From a virus, in IMG/VR virus record IMGVR_UViG_3300020202_000140, positions 1 through 41,595 of that record: a stretch of DNA of 41,595 bases, one strand, 5' to 3'. This document shows, one piece after another, positions 29,052 through 38,076 of this stretch; position 1 is the stretch's first letter; every line of letters begins with the position of its first letter. The notes under the pieces are model-generated. The model worked only from the letters and a program-made list of their open reading frames with translations. It was not told the origin of the DNA and did no database searches. Made by a program: the position numbers and the translations under genes.

Positions 29052-31270
29052 GCGAATGCCCTGCCACTAGTTAGCTGTCCACGGAGAACGTTGATCAGTT
29101 CCTTGCCATCGACATTAATCTGGGTGCCCTCAGATAGGACGCCATAGATCGCGCCGAGAAGCCTGTTATTCTGCTCAAGCTTGGCTTCCAGCCCAGAACC
29201 GCCCGAGCCGTTAGCCATCTTAAATAGCGTCGCCTGCTGCGAACGATTCAGAATCATTTCACCGGAGTTCACGTTTGCCGACACACGGTCGCCCGTGAAG
29301 CTAGAGCCCGGAACAATACCGCCGTCCTCGAATGAAGGCGCCTTCGTCGCAGCAATTCTAACCACGTTGGCCGTGGACAGAGCCGTGGCAGACACGATAG
29401 CCGGAATGTTGAACGGAGGCGGAGCGGAAGCTGCCGCCTTCTGGATAGACAGAATACCGGCGGTGATGGCTTCAGCTAAGTTGAACGCCTTCACAATTTC
29501 GAAGTTCTTCTTTCCGCCGGTCGCCGCGATTGTGGCCAGTGCGTTGAACACGTCAGCAGTGGCTTGAAGTTTAGCGTAGTGATATTCCTTTTCTAACTTC
29601 TCTCTGGCCTTCTTATTTGCAGCATCCCGCTTTAACTGATCCTGTTCCCGCTTGATCTGATTGGTTTGGAATTGGATGTTCAATTGCTCTTTAGCTGCAA
29701 TGTACTCGGCTTCGGTAATCTCCTTGGTCTTGAGGGCTGTGGCGAGTCGCTCATTGTCTTCGGAGAACTTGGTAAGTTCAGCGTCCCTACGGGCCGCATC
29801 GAATTCGGCGTCAATTGCATCACGTCTAGTCTGATAGTCGTAATAACTTATCAGATTGTTATCTAGCTGTTCCTGAAGGATGGCCTGTTCTGACTCTGAC
29901 TTTAAGCGGGCCGTTTCGATTGCCTTCTCGGCTTCGGACTTACCCGACTCGGCTTGCTTGACCAAGTCCAGAGCGAAGGAGCGAAGTCGATCATTTGAAC
30001 GCTTCGTTTCTTCCGAGAGGCCACGCACGGCGGCTGTAGTCTTATTGACCGGTTCGACCGTCTTAGCTGCGCCGGTAGACAGAGCCTCCATACCGCGATC
30101 AGAAGCTTCCTTTAGACGTAGCAAATCTTCCGACATTTTAGCCAGAACACCGTCGCCACTCTTACCTAAAGCTGTAAGGTTCTTCGTGGTGTCTTGACCG
30201 AATTTCTTAATCTGTTCATTCGCGGCCTGAAATCCGTCCGACAACACAGTAAGAGCGTAGGAAAGGGGCAATATGACGACGGATACAGCTTGAACGACTC
30301 CGTACACGGTCTGGAACACTCGGACCAGAACGTCAGCCATGGAGACCACGAAGGCGCTGATGCTTAGGAATGAACTAAGGCCGCCACCGACCAGTTGGGT
30401 AAAGGCGCCGGAAGATTGCTTGGTAACGTCCGTTAACTCTCGAAAGATGTTACTGACTTCATTGATAACTTGTATTACGGCCGGATTCTTGATGATTACG
30501 TTACCAATTTCTTCCGTCAGGTTCCCAAAGGCATGCGACGCCTGAGCCACGGCGCCGGAGTAGGTATTGACCTTGGAAGCGGCAGCACCACCGACACGTT
30601 CCTCGACCGCCTTAAGTGCATTCGCAAAGGTTTCCGCGTCAGTGTTCCCTTTTCGAATCTCGAAGCCCATCTTCTGGAGGGCAGTTGTATTACCATTAGC
30701 TGCCTTAGCTAGAGCCTCGGTGGCAGTGCTTAGGTCTTTATTGAGGCCGGCAGACAGGTCCAGAGCCGCAACAGTAGCCTTCTTAAGGCCGTCTTCGCTC
30801 AGTTGGGCCATGGACTGCAGAAGCGCAGCGTTCTTAATGATAATGTCGTCTTCGAATGTAGTTGTGGCTTGGAGTTGTTCGGCAAATTCAACGAAGTCCT
30901 GGCTGGTCTTCTTGGAGTAGATACCCGACTGGGCAAGCGCGACATTGAGAGAATTTAGAGCGTCTTGTGCGTCTTGAGCGGCCTTGACGCCGTCGACAAT
31001 GAAGGTGCTGAACAGAGAGGACGCAGCGGCGCTCATGGCATTGAACGAACCCACCACGACATTGGCCGCGAGATTGCCGGCGAAGATTTCGAATATTCCT
31101 ATACTCTTACCAATGCCGACCGTAATCTCATTGAAAGTACTTGTCCCGGAGTTCTTTAGCTTATCGAGAGACTTTCCGGCTTTGTCAGTACCGGAAACAA
31201 AATCGGAGAGCGCCTTCTGAGCCGCCTTATCGGCGAGTTCGAGGCTTATTTTGATGCTGGTTTCGGCCAT
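29048..31270 (-). CDS. Tail length tape measure protein
   Basis: A 740-residue protein. Long helical stretches at both ends flank central hydrophobic segments (FLSISAFVVSMADVLVRVFQTVYGVVQAVSVVILPLSYAL). Ala/Ser/Lys-rich coiled coil (EQLDNNLISYYDYQTRRDAIDAEFDAARRDAE) follows, and a Gly/Pro end (PGSSFTGDRVSANVNSGEMILNRSQQ) is typical of lambda-type tape measures. At about 1.5 angstrom per residue (lambda relation) a tail near 110 nm is expected. It starts within the end of the frameshift extension of the chaperone gene. Confidence 0.88.
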   Translation of the reverse strand: MAETSIKISLELADKAAQKALSDFVSGTDKAGKSLDKLKNSGTSTFNEITVGIGKSIGIFEIFAGNLAANVVVGSFNAMSAAASSLFSTFIVDGVKAAQDAQDALNSLNVALAQSGIYSKKTSQDFVEFAEQLQATTTFEDDIIIKNAALLQSMAQLSEDGLKKATVAALDLSAGLNKDLSTATEALAKAANGNTTALQKMGFEIRKGNTDAETFANALKAVEERVGGAAASKVNTYSGAVAQASHAFGNLTEEIGNVIIKNPAVIQVINEVSNIFRELTDVTKQSSGAFTQLVGGGLSSFLSISAFVVSMADVLVRVFQTVYGVVQAVSVVILPLSYALTVLSDGFQAANEQIKKFGQDTTKNLTALGKSGDGVLAKMSEDLLRLKEASDRGMEALSTGAAKTVEPVNKTTAAVRGLSEETKRSNDRLRSFALDLVKQAESGKSEAEKAIETARLKSESEQAILQEQLDNNLISYYDYQTRRDAIDAEFDAARRDAELTKFSEDNERLATALKTKEITEAEYIAAKEQLNIQFQTNQIKREQDQLKRDAANKKAREKLEKEYHYAKLQATADVFNALATIAATGGKKNFEIVKAFNLAEAITAGILSIQKAAASAPPPFNIPAIVSATALSTANVVRIAATKAPSFEDGGIVPGSSFTGDRVSANVNSGEMILNRSQQATLFKMANGSGGSGLEAKLEQNNRLLGAIYGVLSEGTQINVDGKELINVLRGQLTSGRAFA

Positions 31271-32113
31271 TGGGTTTCGTGTTCTCTCTGAGTTTAAGTT
31301 CGGACTCGTGCTTCAATTGACGAAGAACCGAAAGCACTTCCATTATCTGGGCCGGCTGTTCGCTAACCGCGCCTGGATACGGTAACAATCCCCGTTCGTA
31401 ATTCTCGGACAGGGTAAGAACATAGCTGATAGGCTCGAACTTTAGGTGGTCGAACGGCTTCGTAAACCTCAAACCGCAGGATTTGACTGGGCTGAATTTG
31501 TCGGAGATACGCGTTTTAGCCTGGGCCAATTGTTCCGGTGTGTACCCCCGGTTGAGTGCCGCACTAGATACGTCATTCCTCTCACCGTCCATTAGATCGT
31601 TGTAGGTAGCCACCAAACAGACGTAGTCGTAATCAGAGAGAGAAGATAGGTCCAGTATCTGACAATAGATCCAACGCCATACCGGAGGAATGTGGTCCAG
31701 GCTTAGCCGTTTTTTAAGTCGGTCGCCTTGGGCGGCTTAACCAACTCGACGCCGTCAATGTCTTTGAACTCAGTCGGCACACCCTTCGCGAAGCTAGAAC
31801 AAACCAACGCCAGCTTATCGAGAAGTTCCATATTCATCAGGTCGTCCACGCAAGCATCGGTAAGTTCGCCATCAGACATTTCAAGCTGATATGGGTTTCC
31901 GTCCGTATCCACTACGCCTTCGATTGTTTTAACGCTGTACTTAATGGCCAGCGCCACACCCCTCGTGGCTTCCCTCAAGTCGGACTTCGTATGTCCGAGT
32001 AGGAGGGCCTGCTGTACTTCAGACTTTTGAGCTAACGTCAGTGGTGCCAACTTCAGCGTGACGTCGTCGATCTTCACGACAATACGATCCGTACGCTTAT
32101 AGATTCGTGCCAT
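31227..32113 (-). CDS. Tail assembly chaperone GT fusion made by -1 frameshift
   Basis: Translation of the G frame slips back one base at A AAA AAC (31715-31709). I read the -1 frame codon by codon from there through RLSLDHIPPVWRWIYC and onward to 31616 with no stop. It then runs to the stop at 31227, giving about 295 residues (135 from G plus 160). Without frameshifting the T part would need a TTG start at 31616. Lambda-type GT binds the tape measure and loads the major tail protein. Coordinates cover both frames. Confidence 0.8.
31703..32113 (-). CDS. Tail assembly chaperone G-type protein
   Basis: A 136-residue protein with GGGAG 8 bases before the ATG. Beta-then-helix layout (RIVVKIDDVTLKLAPLTLAQKSEVQQALL, LVCSSFAKGVPTEFKDIDGVELVKPP) and position between major tail protein and tape measure are those of G. 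It ends ATDLKNG at the zero-frame stop, four residues past the start of the slippery site. The majority product in lambda-like systems. Confidence 0.78.
   Translation of the reverse strand: MARIYKRTDRIVVKIDDVTLKLAPLTLAQKSEVQQALLLGHTKSDLREATRGVALAIKYSVKTIEGVVDTDGNPYQLEMSDGELTDACVDDLMNMELLDKLALVCSSFAKGVPTEFKDIDGVELVKPPKATDLKNG
31709..31715 (-). promoter_or_regulatory. Programmed -1 slippery heptamer A AAA AAC
   Basis: Codons TTA AAA AAC are followed by GGC TAA. The canonical X XXY YYZ heptamer lies two codons before the G stop. The -1 frame is open on both sides of it. It is among the most efficient slippery sequences known in bacteria. Confidence 0.85.
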
Positions 32114-32222
32114 TATTATTCTCCCAGTTAGATAATAAGGTGGCCTGCCCGGCCGCGCTCACAACTTTGTACCTCGGCGATAGATACGCCGTTTCCGGGC
32201 ATGTGACGCCCACTGGGGAGGA

Positions 32223-33410
32223 TTAGATAAACGCGATGTAAATTTCGCTAGTCGAGCCGGCGGTGCCACGGTTCGCAGAGAACGTGATGCTGTCCTGAAG
32301 AAGTCCGTCTTGATCACCTTCACCCAGTTCAGTGATAATGCAGTTAGGCATGTAGATAGCCACCACATTTCCAAATTCACCGGCCGTGCTGGTGGGAACC
32401 TTCGCATAAGCAAATAGGCTGAATGCCGTGTTGTTCTTATACTTCGTGTAATTCGCGACGCTGTCGTCTGCCTTGTACGGGTTAAACGTGCCAGTGATGG
32501 TACGCTCGGTGGCGCGGCTCGAAACGCGGCCGTTCTCAGCGCTAATCGACGTCTTGAATCCGAGGGCGTTTTCCAGCTGGACACTTATCTCGTTCACTTC
32601 GATGGAAGTCCCGTCCATGTACAAACGACCATCCAGGACGATGGGCGGCAGAGCCGTGTCGTAGCTCGGGGTGTGAGGAATAGGAGTGAGAGACCTATCG
32701 AAGTTCAGGCCTTCAAACCCGAAGCTAAACGATGGGATTTGTCCAGTCGCGAAGTTCTCCAGAGCCATTGACGTGACCTTGCATCCCAGTGCCTTTTCCA
32801 GAACGGCGTTTTCAACGTACTTGGAAATAGACAGAGACGGGTGTCCCGAATCGGCCACGATATACGTGGTGGACTTAGAGACCACAACGCTGTTCGAAAA
32901 GCTGCCCGATGCTTTCGGGATAAGGAGCGTAATGGTAGCTGTTCCGGCGCCAGTGGACTTAGCCGAGATAGGGCTAACGTGGTATGCGCCGCTCTGCTTG
33001 ACCATGACGATATCGCCTACGTTGAACTTGGAGATATCGGCATCTTCAATCTGAAGAACGGAGCCAGTGTTGCCAGACGCCTTCGTGGTGGTCGTAGTTG
33101 TGATCTGACGACGGCTACCCAGAGCCGAGCGCATCAGAGCGTCGTATTCGGGAGCGGTACCTTCGGTCGAAAAGGCGCGGGCTTCCACGGGAATAGTCCC
33201 CTGGACCTGAAATTGTCCAGTTAGGGGCGACGTCTTTCCGATAGAAGACGTAAAGATATTACGCTCCAAGAGTTCCTTGGCGGGCGATAGCTCGAAGCCA
33301 TCGGCCAGCGTCTGTACGTATTTGGTAGCGGCGGACGGCGCAACGTACGTCCCTTCCGTAGATTCAATTTCGATACCTACGGCGGTGTTCTTTTTGACTG
33401 TGGTTCCCAT
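32223..33410 (-). CDS. Major tail tube protein
   Basis: A 395-residue protein. The N-terminus TTVKKNTAVGIEIESTEGTYVAPSA and QFQVQGTIPVEARAFSTEGTAPEYDALMRSALG are typical of phage tail-tube proteins. A central beta insert (SVLQIEDADISKFNVGDIVMVKQSG) could be a surface domain; the end has NEISVQLENALGFKTSISAENGRVSS and ITGTFNPYK. It lies between tail terminator and chaperone genes, the expected slot. It is longer than lambda gpV. Confidence 0.82.
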   Translation of the reverse strand: MGTTVKKNTAVGIEIESTEGTYVAPSAATKYVQTLADGFELSPAKELLERNIFTSSIGKTSPLTGQFQVQGTIPVEARAFSTEGTAPEYDALMRSALGSRRQITTTTTTKASGNTGSVLQIEDADISKFNVGDIVMVKQSGAYHVSPISAKSTGAGTATITLLIPKASGSFSNSVVVSKSTTYIVADSGHPSLSISKYVENAVLEKALGCKVTSMALENFATGQIPSFSFGFEGLNFDRSLTPIPHTPSYDTALPPIVLDGRLYMDGTSIEVNEISVQLENALGFKTSISAENGRVSSRATERTITGTFNPYKADDSVANYTKYKNNTAFSLFAYAKVPTSTAGEFGNVVAIYMPNCIITELGEGDQDGLLQDSITFSANRGTAGSTSEIYIAFI

Positions 33411-33418
33411 TAGGCTCC

Positions 33419-33832
33419 CTAAGCTATATACTTACATTCAAAGGTTAGAACACCGACGCCGATATCCTTCTCCCCATCGGATTCGACGCGTATCTCGGTG
33501 TTAGTTTGAACAGTTGAAAGAACCGTGGCAGTAATGCTGGGGTTGGCCACGATAATGGTTTCTATTTCAGCCAGAAGCGCATCCAATGTGTTATCGACGT
33601 TGGAAGTCGCTTCAACTCTGGCTTCAACGGTAAGCTGTAACGTCCGCACGTATCGAGTAGCTCTAAGCGACTCGGGCACGGTCGATTCTTCGTTTGAATA
33701 GATGAGGATAGCGGGTAACTCACTTTTCCACAGCGCTGTCTCTCTATGGGAGTAGACATTGGTTCCGGCTGTAGTCGCGCCGGACAGTATGGTCTTCAAT
33801 GCTGTACGGATCGCCGCACGATTGTTAGCCAT
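33419..33832 (-). CDS. Tail terminator protein (gpU-like)
   Basis: A 137-residue protein. The layout NRAAIRTALKTIL, LWKSELPAILIYSNEEST, RTLQLTVEARVEA, LLAEIETIIVANP, TEIRVESDGEKDIGVGVLTFECKY is the alternating helix/strand pattern of minor tail protein U, which caps the growing tail tube and joins it to the head. It is four bases from the next upstream gene and just before the major tail protein. Confidence 0.78.
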   Translation of the reverse strand: MANNRAAIRTALKTILSGATTAGTNVYSHRETALWKSELPAILIYSNEESTVPESLRATRYVRTLQLTVEARVEATSNVDNTLDALLAEIETIIVANPSITATVLSTVQTNTEIRVESDGEKDIGVGVLTFECKYIA

Positions 33833-33835
33833 ACG

Positions 33836-34135
33836 TTACGCCTTCTGTAGAATAAGAGTTGAGCCGCCGTATCCGTCCACGCGCGACTCCATTACCTTGT
33901 AAGTGGTGCCGCTTACAGTGACCTGATCGCCCTTAGCCGGGCTCGATACTAGGTCTGCAAGTTTAATACGAAGGGTAGGCTTGAGAGTAACAACGCCCTC
34001 GACGTCTACCCACGCGTTTTCGAATACTGCGTAGATAGTCGCCGGGGAGCCGACACTCGGGGTATAGGTGATTGACTCACCTATCACCCGATTAATAACT
34101 CCCATCGCGGCTTCGCCGAGGGCCTTGAAACTCAT
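33836..34135 (-). CDS. Head-tail joining protein
   Basis: A 99-residue beta-rich protein (ITYTPSVGSPATIYAVFENAWVDV, PTLRIKLADLVSSPAKGDQVTVSGTTYKVMES). The phrase DQVTVSGTTYKV is typical of phage head-tail stoppers (gpFII-like fold). It lies between the capsid cement gene and tail terminator. The family is clear in context rather than by sequence identity. Confidence 0.7.
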   Translation of the reverse strand: MSFKALGEAAMGVINRVIGESITYTPSVGSPATIYAVFENAWVDVEGVVTLKPTLRIKLADLVSSPAKGDQVTVSGTTYKVMESRVDGYGGSTLILQKA

Positions 34136-34145
34136 GGCTTACCTA

Positions 34146-34472
34146 TTAGGCCACGATGCCGAGACGAATGCGGCAGGTAGCGTCGCCCGAGGCTTGAGCC
34201 TGGGTGGCGCAACCGATCAGCGTGTTGCTCGTCGAAGTAGTGGTAACAACTTTGTTCGTGTTGTCCCAGTACATCTTCGCGCCTTCAGTCACCGAGCCGC
34301 TCGCCTTAGTCAGATCAAACACGCCTTTGGTGTAGAAGCTGCCTTTGGCACCGTTGGCAACGTCGGCGATTGCAACGCCGAAAAGAGAACCGACCAGCGC
34401 GCCTTCGCCGGCAGAGCGGGCGTAGGGAGCGGTGAGTTCCAGAATATCGCCTTCTTGAACTTTGTTTTTCAT
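34146..34472 (-). CDS. Capsid cement / decoration protein (DUF2190)
   Basis: A 108-residue protein. EGDILELTAPYARSAGEGALVGSLFGVAIADVANG and GVFDLTKASGSVTEGAKMYWDNT are hallmark segments of DUF2190, small beta proteins that decorate or stabilise capsids. It follows the capsid gene after a hairpin at 34515-34538. The short N-terminus and abundant small residues fit an external binder. Confidence 0.82.
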   Translation of the reverse strand: MKNKVQEGDILELTAPYARSAGEGALVGSLFGVAIADVANGAKGSFYTKGVFDLTKASGSVTEGAKMYWDNTNKVVTTTSTSNTLIGCATQAQASGDATCRIRLGIVA

Positions 34473-34514
34473 TGAGATAATTCTCCGATTTAAAAATTAG
34501 TTGGTTCGAAAACA

Positions 34515-34538
34515 AGGGATGCCTGTTACAGCATCCCT
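34515..34538 (-). terminator. Hairpin after the capsid gene
   Basis: AGGGATGC pairs perfectly with GCATCCCT over an 8-base loop; read on the - strand it is followed by TGTTTTC. It sits in the 85-base gap between the capsid and cement genes. Partial termination or RNA stabilisation would set the ratio of capsid to later products. Confidence 0.55.
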
Positions 34539-34557
34539 AAAGGTTCAACACTGATAA

Positions 34558-36420
34558 TTAGGCACCAGCGTTCTTGATCAGACCGCGCCAGTCCATGGGC
34601 TCAGCGGCCACGGTGTGGGCGACTTTCAGTTCCAGAGCGTCGGTGTCCCAGTTAATGCGGGATTCAACGCGCGGACCTTCTTGGCCTTCCAGGCGGAACA
34701 CGCTGACAGTGTCGATCAACTGAGGATCGGCGGCGAAGTAGTACTGGTTGCCGGTGATTTCAGCATCCACGACCAGTTCCACGCTGCCCGAAAAGATGTT
34801 CACGTTCGAAGTCTGAGTGGGCTGGATAGCCATCAAGAACTTGCGGGCTTCCGTCTCTTTATCCGGGCCACAGATCAGGAACTTCGGAGTCAGGTTCAAC
34901 GGATCCAGCCCGCCAACCGACTTCTGCTTGCGCATGAACTTGAAGGCTTCAGTGAAGGAAGCTTCACCGATAGCGGCAGCGGTACCGAGGTTACCGTGCG
35001 TAGCGTGATAGAGGGCAACGCTGTCCTTCATGGTCTTGTTCGTGGTCAGAGCGGCGTAGGCCTTCTTGTTTTCCAAGCGGGCGGTAGCAACGCCACTTTC
35101 CGAAGCGACCTTCATGATCATGGACAGGTCGTCGTTGACCAGCATCTTGTTCGTGAAGGCGTGCTTGATACCGTAGTCGGCCAGCTGCGCCACTTCGTAT
35201 TCTTCACCGAAGGAACCGTGCTGGTATTCGCCGTTCTCTTTACGCTCCAACAGAGACGAGAAGTCACCAGCGCGAAGCTGAGTGGCTTCCTTGTAGTTCC
35301 GCAGAGTAGCGGACTTCGTCCAGCGCTGGAAAGTACGGGGCTGGAGTTCATAGCGCTTCTGAGCAGACTTTTCGGCCACGTTAGCCAGAATCTGCGGCAG
35401 GTCCGAGGAGCCCATGGCACGCTTGGCCAGCTGAGCATCGGTTTCTCCGATCCGACGACCAACAACTTCTTCCAACATGCGAAGCAGGGACTTTCCGTAG
35501 AAAGGCTTGGAAGCTTCGGTCACCTGGAAATTAGAACCGTCCACGCGATGCAGGAGGGCCTGCTCCAGACCGTCACGCTTCTTGTCGGCATCGGTCTCGC
35601 CGATTTCAACGCGAGTAACGCTGGCCACGCGGGTGGCTTCCTGTTCCTTGGCATACTTAGCGAACAGGCTGATGTTCGTGCGGGCTTCCTCAGTGGAAGT
35701 GCCACGCTCGATATATTCATTGGCCATATCTTCGGGAAGGTTAGCTTCCTTCACGGCCTTGCGGATTTCGAGAACGCGGGCGCGCTCTGCGGCAGCGGCT
35801 TCCTGAGCCAACTGTTTCTTCTGTTCTTCCGTCATTTGCGGAATCTCCTCTATAGTAGGTTCTGCAGAACGGGTGCTGATAATCTCGACCTCGTTCTCGG
35901 TTAATTCGTCGTTTCTAACTTTGGCTTGGGCATCGAAGCCGATGGGCACGATGCTGAGTTCAGCGGGCGTCCAGCGCGTAGCCCGGAATGTCGGATATTC
36001 GTCGCCTTCCTGGCTAACGTCGGTGTATTCCTGAACCGAGTAGCCCACGCTGACGTTTCTAAGGATGCCGTCCTTTACCTTCTGGAATACGCGCTCGCTA
36101 ATTTCGTCCTTCGCGAACCGGACAGTGGCACCAGCCTTATCGCCTTCCAGCCATGCGCGCTCGACAACACCGATAACCGAGTCAAGGCTACGGTCGTCGT
36201 GGGCGGCTAGAAGCGGATGAGAGCCGTCGTTCAGCCGAGACAAGTCCACGTGCTCGGGAGCCAGCGACAACTCTTCGTAGTACCGCTCTCCCCAACCAGA
36301 ACGAAGCCCCTTGGCTCCGGTCGTCCAGGTCAGGTCAACGGTGCGCTTTTCTTCGTTTACCGAAGACTCACTCACCGCTCCCCTTATCTGGTGACTGGGG
36401 AGCATCTTCTTTATCTTCAT
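34558..36420 (-). CDS. Prohead protease fused to major capsid protein
   Basis: A 620-residue protein. Residues 1-175 are an S78-type prohead protease: LNDGSHPLLAAHDDRSLDSVIG carries the catalytic His, ILRNVSVGYSVQEY the Ser, and WTPAELSIVPIGFD the closing motif. Residues 195-290 are a highly charged helical scaffold-like delta domain (MTEEQKKQLAQEAAAAERARVLEIRKAV). Residues 330-620 are an HK97-fold capsid protein (HAFTNKMLVNDDL, YFAADPQLIDTV, WDTDALELKVAHTVAAEPMDWRG). One polypeptide supplies protease, scaffold and shell, to be cut at maturation. It overlaps the portal gene by 53 bases. Confidence 0.88.
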   Translation of the reverse strand: MKIKKMLPSHQIRGAVSESSVNEEKRTVDLTWTTGAKGLRSGWGERYYEELSLAPEHVDLSRLNDGSHPLLAAHDDRSLDSVIGVVERAWLEGDKAGATVRFAKDEISERVFQKVKDGILRNVSVGYSVQEYTDVSQEGDEYPTFRATRWTPAELSIVPIGFDAQAKVRNDELTENEVEIISTRSAEPTIEEIPQMTEEQKKQLAQEAAAAERARVLEIRKAVKEANLPEDMANEYIERGTSTEEARTNISLFAKYAKEQEATRVASVTRVEIGETDADKKRDGLEQALLHRVDGSNFQVTEASKPFYGKSLLRMLEEVVGRRIGETDAQLAKRAMGSSDLPQILANVAEKSAQKRYELQPRTFQRWTKSATLRNYKEATQLRAGDFSSLLERKENGEYQHGSFGEEYEVAQLADYGIKHAFTNKMLVNDDLSMIMKVASESGVATARLENKKAYAALTTNKTMKDSVALYHATHGNLGTAAAIGEASFTEAFKFMRKQKSVGGLDPLNLTPKFLICGPDKETEARKFLMAIQPTQTSNVNIFSGSVELVVDAEITGNQYYFAADPQLIDTVSVFRLEGQEGPRVESRINWDTDALELKVAHTVAAEPMDWRGLIKNAGA

Positions 36421-37855
36421 TGGTTGAGTTTCCTTCCGGCGTCTCGGCCGGTAATGAACTAGCTATGTCAGTGTCGAACTTGAGGCCTGCTTCCTGATCC
36501 TTTTCGCGTTCCTCGCGAATTTCTTCTCGAACAGTATCCGGGTCGTAACCCGACTCGCGAATCACCTGAGAACGCGACTTAAAACCGGCCTTAACCGCTT
36601 CCTTGTCGGCGCCTATCTCTTTGGCCGGGTCGATCATTACGTGCGCAGGAGGTACCCACTCGAAGTAAGCGCCCTCGACGTCGTACCCACGAAGCTTGGC
36701 CCACTCTAAGAACCACTTTGCATACGGATCGCAGAACTGCGGGATAAGCATATTCCAGCGCCAGCTGTCGATGTTGCGACGGAACTGAATGTGTCCCATC
36801 CGACCGCTGGAGAAGTTGACCTGGCTATAATCGCCAGTCATCGCTTCGTAGGAAATCCCGTAGCCAGCAGCGGTGGCGCGCATCGACTCGCGAATAAACT
36901 CCGCGTATCCGTCCACGCCCGGAGGGCTCGCATACTGGAACGACTCGCCTTCGTTTAAGTACCGAACAGTACCCGGTGACAGCTTCATTTCAGCTTCACG
37001 CAGGGCCTTTAACTCACTTGCAGTAAGCGAAATGCCCGAATTATTGGTGGTGATAAACCCACTAAAACAGGCGGCGATCTTACAGCGCACAAGCGTCGCA
37101 TACTGATAGTCGGCGAAGTCCTTAAGCGTCTCCATCACCGCGTGCGACCACGGTACGCCTCGAAGCTGGCCCGGCCTCTGTTGCCGATATACATGCGCCA
37201 GATTCTCAGCCGGAACGGCCATCGACTCCGTAGTGGAGATGGCGTCTCCGGGATGCTTCTTGTATATGTGATACTTGAGCCGGCGCCCTTCGGCGTCCAG
37301 TTCAATCCCCTGCACCTGGGTCTTACCGTCGTCCTTCGAGGACACGATAAAGTCCGATTCTAGTAGCTGAATCCTAGGCGCGTCTGGCGATACCAGCTTC
37401 TTCGCGATAACTTCGCCCGACTCCACAACAGAACGCATGGCCAACGCCTGAAGCCCGTAGAAGTTGTGTCGGCCTTCGGCATCACATGCCGATGTTTCCG
37501 CGACTTCCTTCCACAACCTAGCGAGTCGCTTTTCTTGGGTCGGGTTACGCCCCTTGATGTTAGCAACGATACCCGATCCAACCGTCTCCGCGACGATCAC
37601 GTCCAGAGCCCGAAGCGCATACGGGTTATTTCGAGCTAAATCGCGTGATTTTTGCTGTAAAACCGTCTGAGCCGAGGCAATTTCAGCATTTGCCGACGTT
37701 TTTTGAGCCGTTACCCAGTCACTGGAAGCGTATGTTTTAGCCGCTTCGTAGCCCCGCTTTAGCAGTAAGTCCTGGGCCATGCGCATTTGAATACGTCGAA
37801 GTCCACGGGCGGGACTGGCCCAGAGGACCAATTTATCCAAGAATGTGGGCTTCAT
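36368..37855 (-). CDS. Portal protein (lambda type)
   Basis: A 495-residue protein. ARNNPYALRALDVIVAETVGSGIVANIKG is the lambda-portal N-terminal block. LESDFIVSSKDDGKTQVQGIELDAEGRRLKYHIYKKHPGD and VPAENLAHVYRQQRPGQLRGVPWSHAVMETL follow, then YSQVNFSSGRMGHIQFRRNIDSW. These match the PF05136-type family. The C-terminal 60 residues are acidic and low-complexity and overlap the protease start. It forms the dodecameric entry ring for DNA. It follows the gpW-like gene directly. Confidence 0.9.
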   Translation of the reverse strand: MKPTFLDKLVLWASPARGLRRIQMRMAQDLLLKRGYEAAKTYASSDWVTAQKTSANAEIASAQTVLQQKSRDLARNNPYALRALDVIVAETVGSGIVANIKGRNPTQEKRLARLWKEVAETSACDAEGRHNFYGLQALAMRSVVESGEVIAKKLVSPDAPRIQLLESDFIVSSKDDGKTQVQGIELDAEGRRLKYHIYKKHPGDAISTTESMAVPAENLAHVYRQQRPGQLRGVPWSHAVMETLKDFADYQYATLVRCKIAACFSGFITTNNSGISLTASELKALREAEMKLSPGTVRYLNEGESFQYASPPGVDGYAEFIRESMRATAAGYGISYEAMTGDYSQVNFSSGRMGHIQFRRNIDSWRWNMLIPQFCDPYAKWFLEWAKLRGYDVEGAYFEWVPPAHVMIDPAKEIGADKEAVKAGFKSRSQVIRESGYDPDTVREEIREEREKDQEAGLKFDTDIASSLPAETPEGNSTNEDKEDAPQSPDKGSGE

Positions 37856-37857
37856 GG

Positions 37858-38076
37858 CTACTTCTCGCCCCGTGAGAACCCGGCTTGGATCATGCGTGGG
37901 TTATCAGTCGTACTATCCACGCCGTTCAGGTAGTCTTCGATCATGGCGATCAGTTCGAGAATCTCGTTCTGACTACGGTATTTCACGCGCCGGTCGCCGA
38001 TCTGGACTTCCATGGCACCGGAAGTAAGCGCGGCCTTAGCATTCGCCAGATCATCGGACGTGAATGTTAAAGCCAT
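37858..38076 (-). CDS. gpW-like head-tail joining protein
   Basis: A 72-residue protein. TSDDLANAKAALTSGAMEVQIGDRRVKYRSQNEILELIAMIEDYL is the alpha-beta-beta-alpha layout of lambda gpW. It lies between large terminase and portal, the lambda gene order A-W-B, and overlaps the end of the terminase gene by ten bases. Confidence 0.83.
   Translation of the reverse strand: MALTFTSDDLANAKAALTSGAMEVQIGDRRVKYRSQNEILELIAMIEDYLNGVDSTTDNPRMIQAGFSRGEK

Noticed and set aside
34615-35904. 429-aa open frame on the + strand
   Set aside because: It is antisense to the protease-capsid fusion and arises from its codon bias; no ribosome site or known motif.
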